DNA from: HO2-45-11b sp964450915
GTDB taxonomy: Bacteria > Patescibacteriota > Andersenbacteria > UBA10190
Direction of reading: 5' to 3'
Assembly: GCA_964450915.1 (NCBI GenBank)
Contig: CAYVFG010000001.1
Location: 79,830 to 143,829, forward strand
DNA length: 64,000 nucleotides
Made by a program: the position numbers and the translations under genes. The notes under the pieces were generated by a model that worked only from the letters and a program-made list of their open reading frames with translations, was not told the origin of the DNA and did no database searches. Position 1 is the first letter of the stretch. Every line of letters starts with the position of its first letter. Shown here one piece after another: positions 13,871 through 21,682 of this stretch.

Positions 13871-13933
13871 TCATATACAAACACCAGAAAGGTCAGAAAT
13901 ATCTTGCTCCCCACGGTAGAGGAAGTGAGAACC
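13871..13933. repeat. Intergenic element, copy C
   Basis: It combines both parts seen elsewhere: CAAACACCAGAAAGGTCAG and ATCTTGCTCC, as in copies A and B, then the CGGTAGAGGAAGTGAGAACC block, as in copy D. It sits upstream of the DUF1653 gene. Confidence 0.6.
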
Positions 13934-13937
13934 TGGT

Positions 13938-14441
13938 TTATTTATTCGCAGTCGCTACAAGAATTTGCTCCACGATCTGTTCTAAGCTAAGATTTTCTGA
14001 AATTATCTCTTCTTTAACAAATCTAAGAAGATCATTGTCCTTGTACCACTTTCTCAATTCTTTCTCGCCAAATTCATCTTTATTTGGCTTATATTGATGA
14101 CGACGAATCGTTTCTTCTAGCGAGATATTGAAGTAAAAGAAATAATTATTAATAGGATGTTCAGTAATAATTTCTTTGAACATCTCACTATAACGATCAC
14201 TATCGAAAATACCTTCCATGATTACATGATAGGAATTATTCAAAAGAAAAAGAGTAGTTTTCTTTATCAGTTCAATATTCAGGCCATTGGGAATATCTTT
14301 TTCTTTTAACACAATACGTCGCCAATAATCTTGTTCAACAATAGCAGTTTGATCTTTTTGAGCATCGCGAACAGCGCGAGCTGCAGAACTTTTCCCAGAA
14401 CCAGAAGGTCCTCTCAAGACAATGAGATTCGTTTCGTGCAT
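13938..14441 (-). CDS. P-loop kinase (zeta-toxin/adenylylsulfate-kinase-like)
   Basis: A 167-residue AAA-type P-loop protein. The Walker A motif GPSGSGKSSAAR lies at residues 11-22, a lid-type arginine stretch at ETIRRHQYK, and the D of EGIFDSDRY fits a catalytic or Walker B position. The substrate is not evident; small metabolite or nucleotide phosphorylation is usual for this size. A TACAAT box 7 nt before ATG suggests a leaderless mRNA. No antitoxin-like partner is adjacent, which argues against a zeta toxin. Confidence 0.75.
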   Translation of the reverse strand: MHETNLIVLRGPSGSGKSSAARAVRDAQKDQTAIVEQDYWRRIVLKEKDIPNGLNIELIKKTTLFLLNNSYHVIMEGIFDSDRYSEMFKEIITEHPINNYFFYFNISLEETIRRHQYKPNKDEFGEKELRKWYKDNDLLRFVKEEIISENLSLEQIVEQILVATANK

Positions 14442-14582
14442 AGCAATAATTGTACTCTAGCTCATTATGTGTCAGCATCTTCCGTATTCATTGACAAAAT
14501 ATTAAAAGTATATAATAATCAAACGTTACAAAAATAAGTAACACATTCCCGCACACTTCCAATCTACGCGAAAGGCAATATC

Positions 14583-14990
14583 GTGACAGAAGACCAGATG
14601 AAAAGAAAAGTACGGGCAATCGACGTCATCAGCGCCCTCAAACTGCTTACGATGCTCCGAAATATTACAGACAAAAAACCAAGAACAACCACCGTAAAAC
14701 AAGACCTCCCGCAAACTGACGAAGAACGCACTCTGAGAAATCTTCTCGAAACCGCAACTGGGCAACGATCGCTCGTCATCGAGCTTTTATATAAAGCCCA
14801 TATGGAACATGTGCTGTTTATGCTGTACGAAAATTCGGACGAAGTTCTCGAAACAATCACAATTCCGATATGGACACTTGCAGCCGCAATGAATCCAGCC
14901 AATCTCGAAGATAGCGAATATTTTGTGAACATATGCGACGCATTCGCAAGCGGAAAAATTTCCCTCCCAACAGAAGGAACTCCTCCATGA
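14583..14990 (+). CDS. Unknown 135-residue helical protein
   Basis: A GTG start with AAAGG 7 nt upstream. The protein is predicted almost fully helical and soluble: an N-terminal basic part (DQMKRKVRAIDVISALKLL), then DEERTLRNLLETATGQRSLV and HMEHVLFMLYENSDEVLETI. A TTGACA box at 14490 with an AT-rich -10 region provides a promoter. Its last codon overlaps the next gene by 4 nt (ATGA), so the two products are probably made in a fixed ratio. No family was recognised. Confidence 0.6.
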   Translation: MTEDQMKRKVRAIDVISALKLLTMLRNITDKKPRTTTVKQDLPQTDEERTLRNLLETATGQRSLVIELLYKAHMEHVLFMLYENSDEVLETITIPIWTLAAAMNPANLEDSEYFVNICDAFASGKISLPTEGTPP

Positions 14991-15256
14991 GTGATCCGAA
15001 CGGAAGCTTTATGGTTCTACAACCAGCCGACAGAGTTAGTCAGCCAAATGCGCTAATGATCACACTCGAAAGCCAAACATCGACACTCGCCGATCAAGTT
15101 ATCCTGCGATATGTGGGACACTTGCCAGGCGTCGGACAAGCAGCCGGCGTATTACTTGAACTTTCTCTGGAAGGAAGAGGTAATCAGATTTTCCAGGGCC
15201 TTTTCAAAATAAGCCCGGATGATCTGAAAAAGCTCGCTCAGCTAACCCCTCCGTAA
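14987..15256 (+). CDS. Unknown 89-residue protein, translationally coupled
   Basis: It starts MSDPNGSFMVLQPADRVSQP at an ATGA overlap with the preceding gene. It is predicted beta-rich at first (LMITLESQTSTLADQVILRY), then GQAAGVLLELSLEGRGNQIF and a short C-terminal helix. A strong terminator follows 28 nt after the stop. The two coupled genes look like subunits of one small complex; this is inference from layout. Confidence 0.55.
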   Translation: MSDPNGSFMVLQPADRVSQPNALMITLESQTSTLADQVILRYVGHLPGVGQAAGVLLELSLEGRGNQIFQGLFKISPDDLKKLAQLTPP

Positions 15257-15283
15257 AATCGCACATTCACGTCGCATCAATCC

Positions 15284-15321
15284 CCGCACCGTTTCTATTA
15301 GAAACTGTGCGGTTTTTATTT
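15284..15321. terminator. Bidirectional terminator
   Basis: CCGCAC pairs with GTGCGG and GTTTC with GAAAC in one extended hairpin; the plus strand continues TTTTTATTTATT. It ends the unknown gene pair and overlaps the 3' end of the convergent gene at 15316. Confidence 0.85.
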
Positions 15322-16176
15322 ATTATTCTTTCTTTTTTGATATTCTTCTCTGAACCACGCTTGCTCATTTTCATCTCTCACGAAGGAATACTCATATGTT
15401 CTTCCGTTTAAATCCTCATACTCTCCAAATACTTTAAGACTATAGATTATACGACTTATTAATTCATTATTATGACGCTCCTTCTTAGCACCATCCTCCG
15501 AACTATCATTACGATCACCAAGAAGATTATCCTCCTTAACCAATCCATAGACCAGAGAAGTGCCATCACCACCCTTTCTTATAGTATTATGCCCCCTAAC
15601 TACTATTGGCCTTCCGTTAACCTCGATAGTATAACTTACCTTTCTCATAAGCCCCTCGCCATCATTCCTGGCGACAAGGCATGAATCGACTATGTATCCT
15701 CGTCTCTGACTGCCTCCTTTAAGTGAACTGATCCAATGAAAACTTAAATAGGGCCTTAACCTTAATTCATTATCTTTCCTTGCTTCCTCAGTCGCAAAAT
15801 AAGTAATATCGCGCAACCTATATGTTTCAATCGTGTAAATTAACACTATCAATAAAGTGAAATATAATACTAAATCTTGCGATCCTTGGATGAAGCCCAG
15901 CCCAGAAAATGAAGGGATGAGCTTACTCCATTCGTTCCAGTAATCCAATAATCCATAAATTGCGAAAACAAATATGGAAAAATAAAGCTGATAATTAAAG
16001 CCTACTTTATCGAGAAAATATTTTTTTACTCTAAGAACTTTAGTATCGCTTGGATTTCCAAAAATGTTGCTAATGTGGGAAAAATCGTCTAATCCTAAAA
16101 ATAGCAGGATAAGTGGTGTGCTCACACCCGCAACTAGTAGTAATAACCCGTAAACCAACAGTCCTTCTAAAAGCAT
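15316..16176 (-). CDS. Membrane protein starting 2 nt after tRNA-Asn
   Basis: A 286-residue protein starting MLLEGLLVYGLLLLVAGVST. Four hydrophobic segments lie in the first 150 residues (about 5-28, 68-85, 100-115 and 117-135). A soluble, partly beta, C-terminal domain of about 130 residues (residues 150-286) follows, containing VSYTIEVNGRPIVVRG and SLKVFGEYEDLNGRTYEY. No family was recognised. The start codon is separated from the tRNA discriminator base by 2 nt, so the open frame upstream is tRNA sequence and not protein. Lysine and arginine codons use AGA/AAA heavily and the stretch is AT-richer than its neighbours, which may mean it was inserted next to the tRNA. Confidence 0.6.
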   Translation of the reverse strand: MLLEGLLVYGLLLLVAGVSTPLILLFLGLDDFSHISNIFGNPSDTKVLRVKKYFLDKVGFNYQLYFSIFVFAIYGLLDYWNEWSKLIPSFSGLGFIQGSQDLVLYFTLLIVLIYTIETYRLRDITYFATEEARKDNELRLRPYLSFHWISSLKGGSQRRGYIVDSCLVARNDGEGLMRKVSYTIEVNGRPIVVRGHNTIRKGGDGTSLVYGLVKEDNLLGDRNDSSEDGAKKERHNNELISRIIYSLKVFGEYEDLNGRTYEYSFVRDENEQAWFREEYQKRKNNK

Positions 16177-16178
16177 TG

Positions 16179-16250
16179 CTCCCCGGGTAGGATTCGAACC
16201 TACGACCATCGCCTTAACAGGGCGTTGCTCTGCCGCTGAGCTACCAGGGA
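16179..16250 (-). tRNA. tRNA-Asn (anticodon GTT)
   Basis: A 72-nt cloverleaf on the minus strand: acceptor TCCCTGG with CCGGGGA (one G-T pair), D stem GCTC/GAGC, anticodon loop CTGTTAA (GTT), T arm GTAGG-TTCGAAT-CCTAC, discriminator G. The CCA end is not encoded. Confidence 0.95.
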
Positions 16251-16333
16251 ATATCGCGGATTTCTCCACGTATTCATATAGTACGGAAAATGCTCTCTTT
16301 TGCAACCTTTAGCCCCGTGATAAGGTATAGGAC

Positions 16334-17932
16334 ATGGAACCCACCAAACGCCCCCGCCCGCTTGTCATGATGTTATTAGACGGATATGGCATCAGCTTTA
16401 TCAAGGAAGGAAATGCCATCATGGCTGCCAAAAAGCCGAATATTGACCGACTCATGAAGGAATACCCAATGGCCGTTATTGGGGCTGGAGGAGAAGAAGT
16501 GGGCCTGCCGTGGGGAGAAGTTGGTAATTCTGAAACGGGACATCAGAATATTGGGTCGGGCAGGGTCATGTACCAATTCCTCCCTCGAATCGACCAGGCG
16601 ATTACAGATAAAACATTTTTTACAAATCCTGAATTACTAGAAGCAATTGATCATGTAAAAAAGAATCCGAATGCGGCACTGCACACCATGGGAATGCTTT
16701 CGAACGGCGGCGTACACAGCCATATCAATCATCAATTCGCATTGTTGCAAGCAGCAGCAGATGCGGGTATTGGAGATAGAACATACATCCACATTTTCCT
16801 AGACGGACGAGACTCTTCTCCAGATGACGCTGACGGATTTATCGGGCAATTAGAAGAAGTGATCAAAAAAACAGGAGCCGGCAGAATTGAAACGATTATC
16901 GGACGATACTACTCCATGGACCGTGCCGGAAACTGGGATAGAACGCAGGTGGCCTACGATTTACTGGTACATGCAAAAGGAGAGCATTTTCCAACATGGC
17001 AGGATGCAATGAAGTCCGCATTCAGCAGCAAAGATCGGCGTAATCTAGAAAGCGCTCCTGCAATGGTAGTAGATGGCGACTCTCCGGTGAGAACCATTCA
17101 AGACGGCGACTCGATTATTTTCTACAACTATCGATCAGACCGAGCACGCCAAATCTCTCGATCGCTGGCAGATCCGGCATTTAAAAAATTCCCCGTCGAA
17201 CCTTGGAAAGATGTATATGTGGCAACAATGGCTTCGTACGAGGAAGCGGTCAAAACGCATGTCATGTTCAAGGACGAGGAAATAAAATTACCGCTCGGAG
17301 AAATTTTTTCGAACAACGGACTCAAACAGCTCAGAATTGCGGAGAGCGAAAAATTTGCGCATGTTACCTACTTCTTCAACGGCGGCAGAGAGACGCCATA
17401 CCCAGGAGAAAACGATATTCAAATTCCATCGATTGCAACGAAGGACGTAAGCCTGCAGCCGGAAATGCGCGCAGCGGAAATCACTAACCAGGTAATTCAA
17501 GAAATACAAAACGATCAATATGATGTGATCGTGATGAACTATGCAAACCCGGACATGGTCGGCCATACCGGTAATTTTGATCCGACCGTAAAAGCAATTG
17601 AAGTAATCGACGAGCAGGTGGGTAAGGTTGTAGATGCAACACTTGCACATGGCGGAGCAGTGCTGCTCACATGCGATCACGGAAACGCAGAAATCGTCAT
17701 CAATCACTTAACGCACGAGCGCTCCACAGACCACACAAATAATCCGGTACCGATTATATATATTGCGCCCGATAACAAACTTACCCCCCCGAAAGACGAT
17801 GCAATCGTACAGCAAATACTGGCAACGCCAATCGGATTTTTGGCAGACGTAGCTCCAACTGCCTTGGAAATTTTAGGACTAGAAAAGCCGCAAGAAATGA
17901 CGGCCCAGAGCTTGCTTTCCAGCCTCTCCTAA
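16334..17932 (+). CDS. gpmI: 2,3-bisphosphoglycerate-independent phosphoglycerate mutase
   Basis: Interconverts 3- and 2-phosphoglycerate in lower glycolysis using two Mn ions and a phosphoserine. The 532-residue length is typical. The alkaline-phosphatase-fold N-terminal part shows LVMMLLDGYG with the metal aspartate, then GNSETGHQNIGSGR with the phosphorylated serine (NSETGH). The later metal sites appear as NYANPDMVGHTG, LTCDHGNAE and STDHTNNPVPIIY. It ends in a 4-nt convergent overlap with rpoD. Together with pyk and the sugar isomerase and mutase it gives a fermentative glycolytic set. Confidence 0.97.
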   Translation: MEPTKRPRPLVMMLLDGYGISFIKEGNAIMAAKKPNIDRLMKEYPMAVIGAGGEEVGLPWGEVGNSETGHQNIGSGRVMYQFLPRIDQAITDKTFFTNPELLEAIDHVKKNPNAALHTMGMLSNGGVHSHINHQFALLQAAADAGIGDRTYIHIFLDGRDSSPDDADGFIGQLEEVIKKTGAGRIETIIGRYYSMDRAGNWDRTQVAYDLLVHAKGEHFPTWQDAMKSAFSSKDRRNLESAPAMVVDGDSPVRTIQDGDSIIFYNYRSDRARQISRSLADPAFKKFPVEPWKDVYVATMASYEEAVKTHVMFKDEEIKLPLGEIFSNNGLKQLRIAESEKFAHVTYFFNGGRETPYPGENDIQIPSIATKDVSLQPEMRAAEITNQVIQEIQNDQYDVIVMNYANPDMVGHTGNFDPTVKAIEVIDEQVGKVVDATLAHGGAVLLTCDHGNAEIVINHLTHERSTDHTNNPVPIIYIAPDNKLTPPKDDAIVQQILATPIGFLADVAPTALEILGLEKPQEMTAQSLLSSLS

Positions 17933-19239
17933 TAGTCTCTCAATTTTTTAACCTTGTGATGGTCTCGGATTTTTTCGAGCGCCTTGGCTTCGATCTGACG
18001 AATACGTTCACGCGTTACATCGAACTCTTTTCCGACTTCTTCCAATGTATGCGTTACGCCATCCATGAGTCCAAATCGCATTTCCAAAATCTTTTGTTCT
18101 CGCGGAGTTAAGTCGCCGAGAATTTCTGCGACGTGGCCTTCCAGCAAATCGCGGCCGGCTGCCTGTTGCGGCGTAATCGTTACCTCGTCTTCGATAAAGT
18201 CTTTGAGCGTTGAATCTTCTTCATCATCACCCACACTAGCATCAATAGAAACAGTTTCTTGAGAAATCTTCATAATATGGCGTACCTTTTCAACGGGAAG
18301 GTCCATTTCTGCTGCAATTTCTTCCGGCAACGGGTCTCGACCCAAGTCTTGCAGAAGCCTGCGCTGAATCTGCGTAAATTTATTAATGGTTTCAACCATA
18401 TGCACCGGAATACGGATTGTTCGGGACTGATCTGCAAGTGCGCGCGTAATGGCTTGGCGAATCCACCATGTTCCATACGTAGAGAATTTATACCCTTTTC
18501 TGTAATCAAATTTTTCAACTGCGCGGAACAACCCTAAATTCCCCTCCTGAATTAAATCAAGGAGTGAAAGATTTTTTCTTCCCGTATATTTTTTCGCAAT
18601 CGAAACAACCAAACGCAAATTTGCTTCAGCAAGCCGCTTTCGCGCTTCTTGATCGCCCTGCTCGATTCGCTTTGCAAGCTCCACTTCCTCGTCAGCGGAA
18701 AGAAGCGCTGCTTTTCCAATTTCTCGCAAATACATCTGCACGGAATCATCCGAAATATTGCTGATATCGATAATAGAATCAGTGGATGGGGCTGCTTTTT
18801 CCTTCTTTACTTCCTTGCTCGCAAGAGCAGCGGGCAGTTCGTATCCGATCAAATTATCCTGAGGCTCCTCGATCCTGATTCCTCGATTTTCCAATTCATC
18901 AAAGAGCTGCTCCAAGGCCTCAATGTGCTCTTCGACTTCTGGGATAGAATAGAGAATCTCTTCCTCGGTCACAAATCCGGTTTGCACGCCTTTCTGCAAT
19001 AACGCCTTGACCCTATCTGACGATATAACAGCTTCGATATCTTCCGTTGAAACTTTCCGTACCGGGCGCTTTGCTGCTTTTTTCACTGCCTTCTTTTTTG
19101 GAGCAGCTTTTTTATGAACAGCAGTTTTCTTTTTTGCATGCGTATGAGCAGCAGAAGACTTCCGTTGTGATGCGGTTTTCTTACCTTTGCCGCGAACCTG
19201 TCGCGGAGCTGCTTTTTTTGTCGCTTTCGCCTTCGCCAT
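17929..19239 (-). CDS. rpoD: RNA polymerase primary sigma factor
   Basis: A 436-residue protein. After a basic, alanine-lysine-rich N-terminus of about 55 residues (KKAAPKKKAVKKAAKRPVRK, histone-H1-like), region 1.1-like sequence is followed by region 1.2 (DDSVQMYLREIGKAALL), region 2 (NLRLVVSIAKKYTGR, DLIQEGNLGLFRAVEKFDYR, YKFSTYGTWWIRQAITRA), region 3 and region 4 (LTPREQKILEMRFGL, then the helix-turn-helix EVGKEFDVTRERIRQIEAKA). It lies 35 nt downstream of dnaG, a classic pairing. Its presence fits the TTGACA/TATAAT promoters seen throughout. Confidence 0.97.
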   Translation of the reverse strand: MAKAKATKKAAPRQVRGKGKKTASQRKSSAAHTHAKKKTAVHKKAAPKKKAVKKAAKRPVRKVSTEDIEAVISSDRVKALLQKGVQTGFVTEEEILYSIPEVEEHIEALEQLFDELENRGIRIEEPQDNLIGYELPAALASKEVKKEKAAPSTDSIIDISNISDDSVQMYLREIGKAALLSADEEVELAKRIEQGDQEARKRLAEANLRLVVSIAKKYTGRKNLSLLDLIQEGNLGLFRAVEKFDYRKGYKFSTYGTWWIRQAITRALADQSRTIRIPVHMVETINKFTQIQRRLLQDLGRDPLPEEIAAEMDLPVEKVRHIMKISQETVSIDASVGDDEEDSTLKDFIEDEVTITPQQAAGRDLLEGHVAEILGDLTPREQKILEMRFGLMDGVTHTLEEVGKEFDVTRERIRQIEAKALEKIRDHHKVKKLRDY

Positions 19240-19274
19240 GAAAAAATGATTACTCGTACAATAATAACACAAAA

Positions 19275-21022
19275 TTACTCCATCGCCGCAAGTTCGGAAG
19301 CTACGCCCTGAAATTGCTGGAGTGCATCTTCTGATACATCTTCTTGAAGTGACAATAAACGTTCTCTCAAAAATCTTTTTTGCAAAGACCGCATCAAGAA
19401 ACGCGCTTCTTCATTCAGTGAAATATTTGATGTCGAGATAAGCTCTTGCGCTCGAGATTCTACCCCAATCAAGAACGAATGATACTCCTCCCCCATCATT
19501 GCAATAAGTTCACTGCTTGCGCGTTCATGAAAAGCTTGGTCTGCGTCATGAGATCGCTGTAACTCCTTATATACTGTTTTACAGATTGGGTCAAGAAAGT
19601 ACTCTTCCTTGATTCCGGCCATCAATTCCCCCCTCACGCCAGGGGCGCACAGCAATATGCCGATAATCCCCTGCTCTAATCGAGTATCCGGGCTGCTAAA
19701 TGGGATATCAGGCTGTATAGGCTCTGCCGGAGCAGCTGTAACGGGCGCTGCAATCTCCTGCTGGGCCACCAAATCTGCTATTTTCAGCTCTGGAACTTTT
19801 AATAATTGCGCCACTTGCTCAATCATGGCGCCTTGCTCTATAGGGTTTTGAACAAGTCGCAATAATGGCACGAGGGCAGTGAGCGCCTGTTCGCGTTGCT
19901 CGGCATTGCCGGCACCCAAGCGCTCAACCAACACTTCCATGAGCGGACGCGTTTGAGCAAATAATGTTGCAACTTCTGCGGGATTATCTTTTGCAATATC
20001 CGCCGGATCAACGCCATCTGGAAATGTAATCGTCGACACGTGCATGCCGCCGGCCAGCGCTGCCTGAGTTGCGGAAATAGTTGCCTTCCATCCGGCAGCA
20101 TCTCCATCAAACGCAGCAATCATCGTGTTGGTAAATCGTTTCATAAGCGCAACATGGTCTTCCGTCATTGCAGTTCCCGACGTTGCCACCACATTTTCAA
20201 TGCCCGATTGCACCATCATGACTACGTCCATATATCCTTCCACCACAATGCATGGCATTTTGCGCAGCACTTTTTTAGCGCGCGATAAGTTGTACATCAC
20301 TCTGCGCTTTTCATACAACGCAGTTTCCGGGGAATTCACATATTTTCCCTCATTCCCCGTTTCATGCCACGGTACAATTCTGCCTCCAAAAGCCACCGTG
20401 CGGCCCTGCATGTCATCGATCGGAAACATGATGCGTCCGCGGAATCGGTCGAACGGCTTATTCGCATCCCGCTGCCCCACAAGCCCGGCTTCGATCATTT
20501 CTTGTACCGTATATCCTTTTTTTATAAGCCATGCCTGCGCAACACCCCATGCATGCGGAGCATATCCGATAGAAAATATTTTCATCGTATCTTCCGTAAC
20601 TCCTCTGTCTATCAAATACTGCTTTGCCTTGCTCCCCGCTTTTTGGTTCATTAAAATTTCGTGATAAAACATGCGCGATGCATCGAGCACATCGAATAAT
20701 CGCTGGCGATGATTTTCAACATTGGGTTTATAATCCGGAAGCTGTACGCCTGCTCGGTCTGCTAATAATTTTAACGCCCCCACAAAGTCCACTCCCTCTA
20801 TTTTCTCTACAAACGTAAATACGTCTCCGCCTTCTCCGCATCCAAAACAANNNNNNNNNNCCAGCTCCCGCGGGCGGGAGTCACGATAAACGACGGACTT
20901 TTCTCCGTATGAAACGGGCACAAGCCTTTAAAACTGTTTCCAGCGCGCTTCAATTTCACATGCTCGCCAATAATATCGGCTATATTAAGCCGTTCTTTAA
21001 TTTGTTCGGTTTCCGCGCTCAT
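19275..21022 (-). CDS. dnaG: DNA primase, interrupted by a 10-N gap
   Basis: Makes RNA primers at the replication fork. The N-terminal CHC2 zinc finger is seen as GLCPFHTEKSPSF before the gap and CFGCGEGGDVFTF after it. Next come the RNAP-basic motif KGYTVQEMIEAGLVG, the TOPRIM domain (PCIVVEGYMDVVMMVQSGI with the catalytic glutamate, AAFDGDAAGWKATI with the metal aspartates) and a DnaB-binding-like C-terminus. The frame changes across the 10 N only because 10 is a placeholder. The family motif W-x-CFGC needs one codon there, so 2 missing bases would restore one intact frame. A GC-rich palindrome (CTCCCGCGGGCGGGAG) lies beside the gap. Confidence 0.93.
20851..20860. other. Assembly gap (10 N) inside dnaG
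   Basis: Ten N between the W of RGSW and the second zinc-finger half. The protein family predicts that only 2 real bases are missing. Confidence 0.95.
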
Positions 21023-21053
21023 GCATTAAGAATCACGCAGATTGAATAGTTAT

Positions 21054-21587
21054 TCAAGTGCTCTCTTTGCTATACGATTCTACAAACGGCTTCGGGTCTT
21101 GCCACCACGAAAGTTTTGTTCTGCCTTCAAACGGGCGGAGCCAGCCTGGCAATACCATGTTCGACCATGGGCCGGTATACATCCCAAAGTGCAGATGCGC
21201 TAATTTCCAGAATCCGTTTTCCGGAGATGCGCCCGGAGCAACTTCGCCAACCTTGTCGCCCATGCGAACCTCAGCCCCGTCTTGTACGGCGAGATTATAT
21301 AAATGGCCGTAGACAGAATAAAATAACGCCCCGGTATCTTTATGAGTATGCTCAATGATAACAATACCTCCCCAATTTTTTTTCTGCTCTGACCCGGGAC
21401 GAATCTCTGCCCACACAACCCTGCCGTCGCCAGCGCACACAACTTCCGTACCAGGCTGAGCCAAAATATCATCGCCCAAATGCCGAGCGATGAGTATCAT
21501 GCGGCTGCGAATTCTCTGCCCGAACTTATATCCGGTAACGCTGTACGGAACAATAGGAAGCTTAAGCTGTGCTGTTTTTACGCCCAT
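21054..21587 (-). CDS. M23-family (LytM-like) peptidase
   Basis: A 177-residue protein. The zinc ligands of the M23 fold are visible: H-x3-D in ARHLGDDI and the HxH of LAHLHFG, with the upstream active-site histidine in VYGHLYN. GTEVVCAGDGRVVWA is the usual beta strand pair. There is no signal peptide or cell-wall-binding domain on this chain. It starts inside the end of a 34-residue membrane peptide, which may supply membrane location. Peptidoglycan cross-bridge cleavage is the family function. Confidence 0.88.
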   Translation of the reverse strand: MGVKTAQLKLPIVPYSVTGYKFGQRIRSRMILIARHLGDDILAQPGTEVVCAGDGRVVWAEIRPGSEQKKNWGGIVIIEHTHKDTGALFYSVYGHLYNLAVQDGAEVRMGDKVGEVAPGASPENGFWKLAHLHFGMYTGPWSNMVLPGWLRPFEGRTKLSWWQDPKPFVESYSKEST

Positions 21588-21682
21588 AGAAAAGATAAGA
21601 TAACCAATACCACAATCAACAATACGGCAGCTATAGCCCACCCTACAATAGAACGTACCGCAGCATTAAAATCATTCGGCAT
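21578..21682 (-). CDS. 34-residue membrane peptide nested between glgA and M23 peptidase
   Basis: It reads MPNDFNAAVRSIVGWAIAAV followed by LLIVVLVILSFLWA, a polar N-terminus and one membrane helix. Its ATG overlaps the end of glgA by 11 nt and its end overlaps the start of the M23 gene by 10 nt, so all three frames interlock. This arrangement, and the lack of any other use for the bases between the two larger genes, support it as a real gene. Function is unknown. Confidence 0.6.
   Translation of the reverse strand: MPNDFNAAVRSIVGWAIAAVLLIVVLVILSFLWA

Noticed and set aside
11289..13933. CRISPR array or integron attC cluster
   Set aside because: The repeats are irregularly spaced by hundreds of bases, vary in sequence and lack spacers, an integrase or cas genes.
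13938..14441. Zeta-type toxin of a toxin-antitoxin system
   Set aside because: The P-loop is shared with many small-molecule kinases and there is no adjacent epsilon-like antitoxin gene.
15316..16305. Long form of the membrane protein starting upstream of the tRNA
   Set aside because: The first 43 codons are tRNA-Asn sequence read in frame; the start at 16176 is adopted.
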